NCBI GenBank assembly: GCA_016297645.1
Contig: JAEDGF010000075.1
Coordinates: 1-8,742 of the forward strand
Source of the DNA: Clostridiaceae bacterium
GTDB lineage: Bacteria; Bacillota; Clostridia; Oscillospirales; Acutalibacteraceae
Direction of reading: 5' to 3'
Length of the DNA: 8,742 nt
This document shows positions 1 through 5,307 of the stretch, piece by piece (positions within the stretch are counted from its first letter, which is position 1; each line of letters begins with the position of its first letter). Both the position numbers and the translations under genes were made by a program. The notes beneath the pieces are model-generated. The model searched no databases. It saw only the letters and a list, made by a program, of their open reading frames with translations, and was not told the DNA's origin.

Positions 1-23
1 AAAAAAGCCCAGACCGCAAAAAA
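1..23. repeat. 23-base direct repeat, left copy
   Basis: An A-tract, a GC core reading GCCCAGACCGC and a second A-tract. It matches positions 248-270 in the same orientation with a single mismatch (A11 against G258). On the minus strand it reads like the 3' arm of a terminator plus a T-tract, but no complementary 5' arm is visible. The CCGC at 14-17 can pair with the GCGG at 24-27. The copy touches the window edge, so the repeat may extend further left. Confidence 0.6.
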
Positions 24-119
24 GCGGATATATCGAATAGCAGCTCATGTTAAGACGGGTAGGAAAACAAAATTGCGAATAATCCAACATTGTTGTGTTT
101 GAGATTATATGCTTTTTTG

Positions 120-218
120 CTCTGAACCAACCTCACCCTCGGAGTACCTTCGTACGCCTTCGGGCAAGCCTTAAACGCCGCGTTGCGGCGTTTAAGGTTC
201 GGTTGATTCACTCTGAAC
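120..218. repeat. Hairpin-rich noncoding element flanked by 8-base direct repeats
   Basis: The 8-mer CTCTGAAC occurs at 120-127 and again at 211-218. Between them is a nested fold. An outer stem pairs 123-132 with 201-210 (9 of 10 bases). Inside it are GTAC-CTTC-GTAC (143-154), a GCC-TTCG-GGC tetraloop hairpin (156-165) and a perfect 13-bp stem (169-181 with 185-197, loop GTT). This would form a multibranch junction on either strand. No coding frame with a ribosome site is convincing here. It could be a small miniature mobile element, a dispersed intergenic repeat or a structured RNA. The sequence alone cannot decide, and I do not recognise the family. Confidence 0.5.
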
Positions 219-228
219 ATTTTTTCCT

Positions 229-245
229 ATCCCCTTACAGGGGAT
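229..245. other. Small GC hairpin ATCCCC/GGGGAT
   Basis: A perfect 6-bp stem (229-234 with 240-245) closes a 5-base loop TTACA. It lies between the multibranch element and the right copy of the 23-base repeat. On the plus strand it is followed by GTAAAAAAG, so it is not a terminator. Its role is unknown. Confidence 0.4.
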
Positions 246-247
246 GT

Positions 248-270
248 AAAAAAGCCCGGACCGCAAAAAA
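248..270. repeat. 23-base direct repeat, right copy
   Basis: This is the second copy of the A-tract, GCCCGGACCGC, A-tract unit found at 1-23, with one mismatch. The two copies bracket 224 bases that contain the hairpin element. Twelve bases further right begins the terminator of the 3D-domain gene. It may be a remnant of terminator-like sequence or part of a dispersed repeat. Confidence 0.6.
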
Positions 271-282
271 AGAATACATATT

Positions 283-322
283 AAAACGGAGCCGACGCAG
301 AATAATGCGCTGACTCCGTTTT
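283..322 (-). terminator. Intrinsic terminator of the 3D-domain gene (bidirectional)
   Basis: A 9-bp stem pairs AAAACGGAG (283-291) with CTCCGTTTT (314-322). An inner CGCA/TGCG helix closes a GAATAA loop. The stem ends give T-runs on both strands, so it can stop minus-strand transcription of the gene ending at 399 as well as any plus-strand transcription from the left edge. A weaker 6-bp hairpin, AAGCCG/CGGCTT, lies at 347-366 between the stop codon and this terminator. Confidence 0.75.
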
Positions 323-398
323 GTGTTCTTACCTAATGTATCTTCGAAGCCGTTTAACACCGGCTTTATTTCCCATACATCATACTGTTATATATAAG

Positions 399-1220
399 TT
401 ATTTGGAATTGAGGATGTAGACATTAACGCCTCTCCAACCCCATTTAACGCAATCGTCATAAGCCCTCATGTAGAGGTCGACCGTTGCACCGTGCTCCCA
501 CTCGGCAAATCCGCCCGTATCCTCTGCGCGGCAATAGCCGTAGACTATGCTGCCGTCGGACGATGTTATCCACATTTCGGTGCCGTAAGGAATCTCCCTG
601 GGGTCAACGGCAACGCTTCCCTGACGGACCCGTGTGCCGGTCGCCGTGTGCGTGCCTGAATAGTAAGCCGTCGCCTTGCCCGTGATGCAGTAGGCGTAAT
701 CGGTGGGGACGCCGTTTTCGTCCAGTGTGAGCCACTCGGGAGCCGTCATCTCCGACATGGGAATGCCGTCCCTGTTAAGACGGACATAACCGCTTGCGGT
801 GGTGTTTTTGGCAACCGTGAGCTTCTTTGTCATCTCTTCTTCGCTCAGCGAAGTCGTATACTCCGAAAAATCAATCTCGTTTTCATCTTCATCGGAAACA
901 CTGTCCTCAAAGAAAGCCTTAACTATCTCGGCTTCTTCTTCAAGCTCCGGAACTTCGAGAGTGGCGAGAGTTCCGTCCGTATAAATCGTTTCCTCGGGCG
1001 CTTCCTGAACATATGCGACCATGGGCTCGCTTACCGTTACCGCCTTTGTGTTTACGACTGTCTGCGGCACCGTGCCGAGAACCGCCGCGAACGAAAGACC
1101 TACCGCGCCGATGAGTGCGCCCGCCTTAAAAAGAGGGCGGCCTTCGTAACCTGTCTGAGGAATTATCTTGTACGGACTTCTCTGTCCGCGTGAAGAGTTC
1201 CTCTTTTTGGATTTACTCAT
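399..1220 (-). CDS. Membrane-attached 3D-domain cell-wall protein
   Basis: A 273-residue protein with a C-terminal 3D domain (named for three conserved aspartates), about residues 178-272. The motifs are visible: GKATAYYSG, then VDPREIPYG (D206), AEDTGG (D234) and VDLYM (D248). In the family this fold resembles the catalytic core of MltA-type lytic transglycosylases and occurs in Firmicute wall-remodelling proteins such as YabE, YocH and Sps. Residues 1-30 are basic and lack acidic residues except E26. Residues 31-51 form one hydrophobic segment, either a membrane anchor or an uncleaved signal, and residues 65-131 are strongly acidic. No LysM, G5 or SH3 wall-binding domain is present, so the acidic stretch seems to be the linker to the wall. 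The start is fixed by AGGAG nine bases upstream of ATG. It has its own promoter, leader and terminator, so it is monocistronic. Cell-wall hydrolase activity is inferred from the family. Confidence 0.85.
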   Translation of the reverse strand: MSKSKKRNSSRGQRSPYKIIPQTGYEGRPLFKAGALIGAVGLSFAAVLGTVPQTVVNTKAVTVSEPMVAYVQEAPEETIYTDGTLATLEVPELEEEAEIVKAFFEDSVSDEDENEIDFSEYTTSLSEEEMTKKLTVAKNTTASGYVRLNRDGIPMSEMTAPEWLTLDENGVPTDYAYCITGKATAYYSGTHTATGTRVRQGSVAVDPREIPYGTEMWITSSDGSIVYGYCRAEDTGGFAEWEHGATVDLYMRAYDDCVKWGWRGVNVYILNSK

Positions 1221-1263
1221 AAAATTTTACTCCTGTCCGTTAAAATACAGAGCGTTTGATTTT

Positions 1264-1295
1264 AATTTTCGGGGCGAAAAACGCACCCGGAAATT
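1264..1295 (-). promoter_or_regulatory. Leader hairpin upstream of the 3D-domain gene
   Basis: Within the predicted leader of about 100 nt, a hairpin pairs AATTT with AAATT and then a GC stem (CGGG-GCG with CGC-CCCG) across one mismatch and one bulged base, closing a five-base loop. It starts roughly 27 nt after the predicted transcript start and ends about 43 nt before the start codon. No U-run follows it on the transcribed strand, so it is not a terminator. It could stabilise the transcript or act in control of translation; neither role is shown. Confidence 0.45.
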
Positions 1296-1328
1296 CGCTC
1301 GGTACATTTATAGGCTAAGAACGGGGAC

Positions 1329-1357
1329 ATTATATTCAACTCGTTTTCAAATGTCAA
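1329..1357 (-). promoter_or_regulatory. Consensus sigma-A promoter for the 3D-domain gene
   Basis: On the minus strand a perfect TTGACA (1352-1357) is followed by 17 bases and a perfect TATAAT (1329-1334). The predicted start near 1322 gives a leader of about 100 nt before the ATG at 1220. A-rich tracts lie upstream of the -35 box. Six-of-six matches at both boxes with ideal spacing make chance unlikely and suggest strong vegetative expression. Confidence 0.85.
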
Positions 1358-1491
1358 GTCGAACGGCTTTCTTTTTTTGTATACTTTGCACAAAGCGTTT
1401 TCCCGGATTTTACTTATTTCTCCGCTTTTCTCATTTATTTTTCTTTTTGAGAAAATGGTATTGTGTGTTTTTTTGTGAATTTTCCATAAAC

Positions 1492-1520
1492 TTTACAACT
1501 CATTACGAAACGGTTACAAT
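1492..1520 (+). promoter_or_regulatory. Plus-strand promoter with palindrome over the -10 box
   Basis: TTTACA (1492-1497, five of six) is followed by 17 bases and TACAAT (1515-1520, five of six). A perfect 13-base palindrome, TTACAA-T-TTGTAA (1514-1526), covers the -10 box, as an operator would. The next plus-strand feature is a terminator starting 15 bases downstream. There is no plus-strand gene to serve, so this is either a short RNA or a chance match. Confidence 0.4.
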
Positions 1521-1534
1521 TTGTAATTTTTTAG

Positions 1535-1567
1535 ACCTGATTTTAGGTTCAAAATCGGGTGTTTTTT
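1535..1567 (+). terminator. Plus-strand intrinsic terminator
   Basis: A 10-bp stem (1535-1544 with 1551-1560), with one T-G wobble, closes the loop AGGTTC and is followed by GTTTTTT. On the minus strand the wobble becomes a C-A mismatch and no T-run follows, so the signal points to plus-strand transcription. No plus-strand gene precedes it. A candidate promoter lies immediately upstream. Confidence 0.6.
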
Positions 1568-1661
1568 AAGCATTTTAACGACTCCGACACAGCGCACGCC
1601 GTCAGGCTCGTTTGGTTATTTTGACATATAAAAAAAACGGCAGACAGACGCGCGAAAAAAT

Positions 1662-1687
1662 AAAAAAAAGCCGGCAACAGCACGGCT
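1662..1687 (-). terminator. Minus-strand intrinsic terminator of a candidate small RNA
   Basis: On the minus strand AGCCG pairs with CGGCT, extended by an inner GC/GC step with one bulged base and a TGTT loop, followed at once by a run of eight T (one shared with the stem) and, one base later, more T. It lies about 190 bases beyond the ABC operon terminator, so it is probably not a simple back-up and suggests a separate transcript. Confidence 0.6.
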
Positions 1688-1832
1688 AAAACGCTGACAG
1701 GCTATGCGGCAAGAGAAAGAAACAGACACGCAGCTTGAAGAGCGTAAACAGGCGCGCGACAGAGAAATCGCGCGACAGGAAACGCGAGTATCCGGCTGAT
1801 AACAAAAACGGCAAATAGCAGCACGGCAGAGA
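1662..1832 (-). ncRNA. Candidate intergenic small RNA, about 170 nt
   Basis: The interval is bounded by a near-consensus minus-strand promoter (1839-1867) and an intrinsic terminator (1662-1687), with no coding frame that has a ribosome site. The predicted RNA is A-poor and U-rich. It holds a GC hairpin, CGCGCGA/TCGCGCG, with an 8-base loop (1753-1774) and two pyrimidine-rich single-stranded stretches containing TTTCTCT, which could in principle pair with purine-rich ribosome sites. The 10-mer CTGTCGCGCG occurs twice. I do not recognise it as 6S, SRP, tmRNA, RNase P or a known riboswitch. Existence of the transcript is inferred from signals only. Confidence 0.45.
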
Positions 1833-1838
1833 ACCGCG

Positions 1839-1867
1839 AATATACAACCGACAACAAAAACGGTCAA
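1839..1867 (-). promoter_or_regulatory. Minus-strand promoter directly behind the ABC operon terminator
   Basis: TTGACC (1862-1867, five of six) is followed by 17 bases and TATATT (1839-1844, five of six). The -35 box begins eight bases beyond the T-run of the operon terminator, so it would start a new independent transcript near 1832. Confidence 0.55.
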
Positions 1868-1874
1868 CAGGCGC

Positions 1875-1912
1875 AAAAAAGCACGGAACACCCTGCTTAC
1901 GGCATTCCGTGC
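1875..1912 (-). terminator. Intrinsic terminator of the amino-acid ABC operon
   Basis: On the minus strand GCACGGAA pairs perfectly with TTCCGTGC (1905-1912 with 1881-1888). A small inner TGC/GCA helix is possible, and six T follow (complement of 1875-1880). It lies 20 bases after the ATPase stop codon, the expected place for operon termination. Confidence 0.85.
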
Positions 1913-1932
1913 AAAAAGCACTTTGTTGTATC

Positions 1933-2736
1933 TTATTTTTGTTTGCCGATGGGGCAGCCCATATCTTTAAGGAGAAACGCGCGGGTCTTTTCGGAGGTCG
2001 GGTTGTCGAACACCGCTTCGGGAGTACCCTCCTCCTCGATAATTCCGTCCGCCATAAAAATGACCTTGTCGGACACATTACGGGCAAAGCCCATCTCGTG
2101 CGTGACGATGACCATTGTGCGGTCGCTCTTTTTAAGTCCGCGGATAACTTTAAGCACCTCGGCGGTAAGCTCAGGGTCGAGCGCGGAGGTAGGCTCGTCG
2201 AAGAATAGTATCTTCGGTTCGAGCGCAAGCGCACGGGCAATGGCGACGCGCTGCTGCTGACCGCCCGAAAGCTCGCACGGGTATGCGTTTATTCTATCCG
2301 TAAGATTGACCTTTTCGATATACATCTTCGCCTTTTCGTCTATCTCGGCGAGGATGCTTTTTTTGTTCTGCTTAAAATCGGGGCGTTTCTTCGCCTGCAT
2401 TTCCATCGCGAGCGTAACATTGCGCAGAACGGTGTACTGCGGGAATAGATTGAACTGCTGGAAAACAAGTCCGACATTGAGCTGATTTTGGCGTTTCTGC
2501 TCTTTTGTCAGTGCGGTGTGACCGCTGCCGTCGAATATTACGGAGCCGTCGACGGTAATCATGCCGCTGTCTGCCGTTTCAAGTGAATTTATGCATCTGA
2601 GAAGCGTGGTCTTTCCGCTGCCGGACGAACCGATTATCGACAGCACCTGTCCTTTTTCAAGCGTGAAGCTGATGCCTTTGAGCACCGGAGTTCTGTCAAA
2701 GCTCTTCGTAAGCTCTTTTACCTCTAATACCGACAT
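1933..2736 (-). CDS. Polar amino-acid ABC importer, ATP-binding protein (GlnQ/HisP type)
   Basis: A 267-residue cytoplasmic ATPase that powers amino-acid uptake through the neighbouring permease. All ABC motifs are visible: Walker A GSSGSGKTT (36-44), Q-loop VFQQFNLFP (91-99), signature LSGGQQQR (156-163), Walker B ILFFDEPTSALDP (176-188) and the H-loop histidine H213. The wording FQQFNLFP and FFDEPTSALDPEL is typical of the polar amino-acid (PAAT) group. Length is slightly above the usual 240-250 because of an insert near residues 112-133. I chose ATG 2734-2736 rather than the longer in-frame ATG at 2778. GAGGTG (2744-2749) sits just upstream of it, and the longer form would begin inside the permease gene. 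That ribosome site overlaps the permease stop codon, so translation is probably coupled. Substrate cannot be assigned from the ATPase. Confidence 0.93.
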   Translation of the reverse strand: MSVLEVKELTKSFDRTPVLKGISFTLEKGQVLSIIGSSGSGKTTLLRCINSLETADSGMITVDGSVIFDGSGHTALTKEQKRQNQLNVGLVFQQFNLFPQYTVLRNVTLAMEMQAKKRPDFKQNKKSILAEIDEKAKMYIEKVNLTDRINAYPCELSGGQQQRVAIARALALEPKILFFDEPTSALDPELTAEVLKVIRGLKKSDRTMVIVTHEMGFARNVSDKVIFMADGIIEEEGTPEAVFDNPTSEKTRAFLLKDMGCPIGKQK

Positions 2737-2746
2737 ACGCTTCACC

Positions 2747-3439
2747 TCACACCTTAAAGTAGTCAAGCTTCTTTTCAAGCCTGCCGAAAAGAACGGTCAA
2801 CACGCCGTTGAAAACAAGATAATAAACCGCCGTAAAGAACAAAGGCCACATTTCGCCCGAGATACCGTGCGAAGTCTTCATGAAAGCGGCGCCTGCCCAT
2901 ATTATCTCCTGCAACGCAATGATTCGGGAGAGAGATGTATCTTTAACGAGCGTGATTATCTCGTTGGACATGGGCGGGACTATTCTTTTTATCATCTGCA
3001 AAAGAGTGACCTTGAAGAATATCTCGCTCTTTGTAAGTCCCAATACCTGCCCTGCCTCCTGCTGCCCCTTAGGCACGCCCTGTATACCGCTGCGGTATAT
3101 CTCGGAAAAATAGCAGGCGTAGTTCAGAACAAACGCGGCTGCGCACGCGATAAAGCGTCCGCCTTCGCCCGAGCCCCACACATTGTTTTTGAGAATAATT
3201 CCCGGGAAATAGTATATTATCAGTATCTGGATCATCAGAGGAGAACCGCGGACGATCCACACAAAGGTTTTGACGATTGCCGAAAGCGGCTTAAAACGCG
3301 ACATCGACCCGAACGAAATGATAAGTCCGAGCGGAATCGCGCCTACAAGTGTGACGAAAAAAAGTTTGAGAGTCTGAATAAAGCCGACATTCAGCGCGTT
3401 GAAAACTATCGGGAACTGCGCGGCAAAGTTTGCAAACAT
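2747..3439 (-). CDS. Polar amino-acid ABC importer, permease (HisM/GlnP type)
   Basis: A 230-residue inner-membrane permease with several hydrophobic segments (about 18-45, 55-80, 96-113 and 198-220). The family motifs are WIVRGSPLMIQ (61-71), the cytoplasmic EAA loop (EAGQVLGL, 128-135) that docks on the ATPase, and VKDTSLSRIIALQEI near 165-179. Only one permease is encoded, so it probably forms a homodimer. The start was moved from an in-frame ATG at 3478 to ATG 3437-3439. AGAGGTG lies six bases upstream of it, and the longer N-terminus would be basic sequence encoded inside the 3458-3513 hairpin. It ends with TGA at 2747-2749, ten bases before the ATPase start. Confidence 0.93.
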   Translation of the reverse strand: MFANFAAQFPIVFNALNVGFIQTLKLFFVTLVGAIPLGLIISFGSMSRFKPLSAIVKTFVWIVRGSPLMIQILIIYYFPGIILKNNVWGSGEGGRFIACAAAFVLNYACYFSEIYRSGIQGVPKGQQEAGQVLGLTKSEIFFKVTLLQMIKRIVPPMSNEIITLVKDTSLSRIIALQEIIWAGAAFMKTSHGISGEMWPLFFTAVYYLVFNGVLTVLFGRLEKKLDYFKV

Positions 3440-3457
3440 AAAACACCTCTGTAACCA

Positions 3458-3513
3458 CGAACGGATACGCCCCGGCACGGAAAGCTCTCTCCGTACCGGG
3501 ATATGACCGTTCG
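3458..3513 (-). promoter_or_regulatory. Large hairpin between binding-protein and permease genes
   Basis: On the transcribed strand a 7-bp outer stem (CGAACGG/CCGTTCG) encloses a 6x6 internal loop and an 11-bp stem (3471-3481 with 3490-3500) with an 8-base loop. The one imperfect pair is U-G in minus-strand RNA but C-A on the other strand, which supports formation in this transcript. No U-run follows, so it is not a plain terminator. Such hairpins after binding-protein genes commonly protect the upstream message and keep binding protein in excess over permease; here that is inferred. Confidence 0.65.
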
Positions 3514-3542
3514 CTTATTGCGTATATTTTTTAGCGGAATGC

Positions 3543-4394
3543 TTATTTGACAAGCGACTCCTGAACACCGTACTGCTTTGCAAGGCTTTCCATTGAGCCG
3601 TCTGCAAGGGATGCGTCAAAGAAAGCATTGAGCTTTGCCGCAAGGTCGGAGCCTTTGCGGAAGCCTACGCCGTAGTTTTCGCTGTTGAGCTTGGCGGTGT
3701 AGGTAAGATTTTCAAAGCCCGTGCCTTCGCCTATCATAGCGCCTGCCATGAGGAGGTCGATTATAGCAGCGTCGCTTGTGCCGCTTGCTACCTCTGCGAC
3801 AGCCGAAGCCTGGTCGAGAACCTCTGTGTACTTAAAACCGTTTTCGTCAGCCATGTCTTTACCGGCGGAGCCGTTTTCAACCGCGAAGTTGAGCTCCTTG
3901 CAGGCCTCTGCGGTTGCGTACTTGTCTGCTTTGTCGGCGGGGACGACTATAACCTGAGCGTTTTTGCAATAGGGCTTCGAGGTTTCCATTGCAGCCATAA
4001 CATCGTCGGTAAGGGTCATGCCGTTCCATACGCAGTCGATGGTCTTTGCATTAAGGTCGAATACCTTGTTGTTCCAGTCTATTAAAACTATTTCAGCTTC
4101 AACGCCAAGGCTCTTTGCAAATGCCTTTGCGAGGTCCGCATCAAAGCCTATCCATTCTTCGGAGCCTTCTTTTTTGTAGTCCATGGGAGCAAATTCCGTT
4201 ACACCGATAACGAGCTTGCCCTTGCTCTTGACATAGTCGAGGTCGGAGCCGGTTTCTGTGCCGGCGGTCGTTGCCGCGCCGGAGGGAGCAGCGGAATCGG
4301 TGGGATCGTTTTCTTTGTTTTTGCAGGATGCGAAAAGCATCACGGACGCAAGAACCGTTACGATTGAAAGAATAACTGCAAGTGCCTTTTTCAT
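3543..4394 (-). CDS. Amino-acid ABC importer, substrate-binding lipoprotein (SBP_bac_3 family)
   Basis: A 283-residue extracellular binding protein that should deliver a polar amino acid to the permease downstream. Residues 1-23 are a lipoprotein signal (two lysines, hydrophobic core, LFAS before C24), and a Ser/Thr/Ala-rich linker runs to about residue 50. The mature domain opens with KLVIGVTEFAP (60-70), has the family signature IGFDADLAKAFAKSLG (82-97) and ends near VQESLVK. The aspartate that binds the ligand amino group appears conserved (DAAIID, D213). The arginine that grips the carboxylate in HisJ (R77) aligns with V132 in WNGMTLTDDVMAAM. GAGG lies ten bases before the ATG. It is the first gene of the operon behind a strong promoter. 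Glutamine, cystine or another amino acid are all possible ligands. Confidence 0.9.
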   Translation of the reverse strand: MKKALAVILSIVTVLASVMLFASCKNKENDPTDSAAPSGAATTAGTETGSDLDYVKSKGKLVIGVTEFAPMDYKKEGSEEWIGFDADLAKAFAKSLGVEAEIVLIDWNNKVFDLNAKTIDCVWNGMTLTDDVMAAMETSKPYCKNAQVIVVPADKADKYATAEACKELNFAVENGSAGKDMADENGFKYTEVLDQASAVAEVASGTSDAAIIDLLMAGAMIGEGTGFENLTYTAKLNSENYGVGFRKGSDLAAKLNAFFDASLADGSMESLAKQYGVQESLVK

Positions 4395-4477
4395 TGTTTT
4401 TTCCTCATTTCAAATTTGTTGTTCTTCGTGGTGTCGTGCTATCGTGTTAGCGCTTTACCTTGATGAAGTATGGACAT

Positions 4478-4506
4478 ATAATAACATCGAAAACGCCCTT
4501 TGTCAA
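4478..4506 (-). promoter_or_regulatory. Promoter of the amino-acid ABC operon
   Basis: On the minus strand a perfect TTGACA (4501-4506) is followed by 17 bases and TATTAT (4478-4483, five of six). A start near 4471 leaves a leader of about 77 nt. Upstream of the -35 box, 4507-4539 is almost entirely A/T tracts around a central CCGG, resembling an UP element, and includes the palindrome TTTCCGGAAA that might also bind a regulator. Confidence 0.8.
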
Positions 4507-4601
4507 CACTTTTTTCAAAAAATTTTCCGGAAATTTTTTGTTTGTGCAATTTTGCGGTTTTTTCGGCGTTTTCGATAATATTCTTTATATAATTTTGTGC
4601 A

Positions 4602-5174
4602 TTATATACCGTATTTTTTCATTATTTTCATTTTTTCGAGTTGATGTGAAATCAGCGCCGCAGCGATCATTTTGATGATATCGGGTATTAAAAACGGAAT
4701 GACGCAGGCGGAAAACGCAGCCGAAAAAGAAGCCGCATCGAGCTTTTTCAGATACAAAACGGCAAACATCAGGCACCCGAAAACATACAAAACAACATTT
4801 GATACCGAAAAAGATATCAGCTTTATCCACAGCCCATTCAGGCGTGTTTTTTTCAGCAAAAAGCTGATTCCGCCGTAAGTAAATCCCATAAAAATAAAGC
4901 CTATGAGAAACCCTCCGGTCGGTCCGAAAAGGACTCCCGCGCCGCTCTTAAAGCCGGCAAAAATCGGTGCGCCGACGAGTCCCAAAAGCAGATAAACACC
5001 TACGCTCACAGTCCCTCTTTTCCAGCCAATCGTACCGAGTGCGAGAAAGACCGCAAAGCTTTGGAGCGTGAACGGGACGGCAGCGACACTCAGTGAGGTG
5101 ATTGCCCCGACAGCTATAATTGCCGCAAAAACGGCAGTGATGATCATATTAAAAATCTTGTTTTCTCTTTTCAT
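4602..5174 (-). CDS. bioY: Biotin transporter substrate-binding subunit BioY
   Basis: A 190-residue integral membrane S component of an energy-coupling factor (ECF) transporter that captures biotin. The family signatures are clear: VPFTLQSFAVFLALG (33-47), GLVGAPIFAGFKSGAGVLFGP (65-85), GPTGGFLIGF (84-93) and PFLIPDIIKMIAAA (160-173). Hydrophobic segments account for most of the protein, and the tail is basic (KMKIMKKYGI). Length is normal. The genes for the energising EcfA/EcfT module are not nearby, so it probably shares a module encoded elsewhere or works alone, as known for the family. I kept ATG 5174, although no good Shine-Dalgarno site precedes it; M10 is an alternative. No biotin-synthesis gene is adjacent. 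An inverted repeat about 135 bases upstream may be its operator. Confidence 0.92.
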   Translation of the reverse strand: MKRENKIFNMIITAVFAAIIAVGAITSLSVAAVPFTLQSFAVFLALGTIGWKRGTVSVGVYLLLGLVGAPIFAGFKSGAGVLFGPTGGFLIGFIFMGFTYGGISFLLKKTRLNGLWIKLISFSVSNVVLYVFGCLMFAVLYLKKLDAASFSAAFSACVIPFLIPDIIKMIAAALISHQLEKMKIMKKYGI

Positions 5175-5307
5175 AATACAGACACCGTGTGCTTATTTCT
5201 CTTTCCGTTCGTTATTCTTTTCCGAAATATCTCAAAAAAATACCGGGAAGGCTTCTCCGTTTTCTCCGCCGGGAGAGATTCGGAAGTCTGCCCGTTTGCC
5301 CCTATAT

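Larger units (their letters stand above)
1221..1932. other. 712-base gene-free region with several transcription signals
   Basis: No convincing protein gene lies here. Reading leftward from the ABC operon, it contains the operon terminator (1875-1912), a minus-strand promoter (1839-1867), a second minus-strand terminator (1662-1687), a plus-strand terminator (1535-1567), a plus-strand promoter with palindrome (1492-1520), a T-rich tract (about 1365-1490), and the promoter and leader of the 3D-domain gene (1221-1357). Base composition is unusual: plus-strand T is only 17 of 240 bases in 1641-1880, whereas about 1365-1490 is very T-rich. Confidence 0.7.

Noticed and set aside
196..210. GGTTC-type string resembling a tRNA T-loop
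   Set aside because: No acceptor, D or anticodon arm fits around it; the bases are better explained by the hairpin element.
1704..1799. Plus-strand 31-codon frame encoding a highly charged, helix-prone peptide
   Set aside because: The T-depleted DNA makes open frames likely by chance. There is no good ribosome site or plus-strand promoter, and it lies antisense to the candidate small RNA.
1616..1921. Minus-strand open frame of 101 codons rich in Cys, Arg and Phe
   Set aside because: It begins upstream of and runs through two intrinsic terminators, has no ribosome site and looks like a by-product of the A-poor composition of that strand, which lacks stop codons.
2561..3454. Plus-strand open frame of 297 codons
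   Set aside because: It is antisense to the ABC permease and ATPase, which carry complete family motifs. Its composition resembles no protein I know and there is no ribosome site.
5175..5230. Purine-rich bioY leader as a pairing target of the candidate small RNA (AAGAGAAA with TTTCTCTT)
   Set aside because: Only eight low-complexity bases match, which is expected by chance; not enough to propose an interaction.
5228..5275. Possible terminator or attenuator between the PHP gene and bioY (T-run plus TCTCC/GGAGA hairpin)
   Set aside because: The 5-bp hairpin and the T-run are too far apart on the minus strand, and no good stem abuts the T-run.
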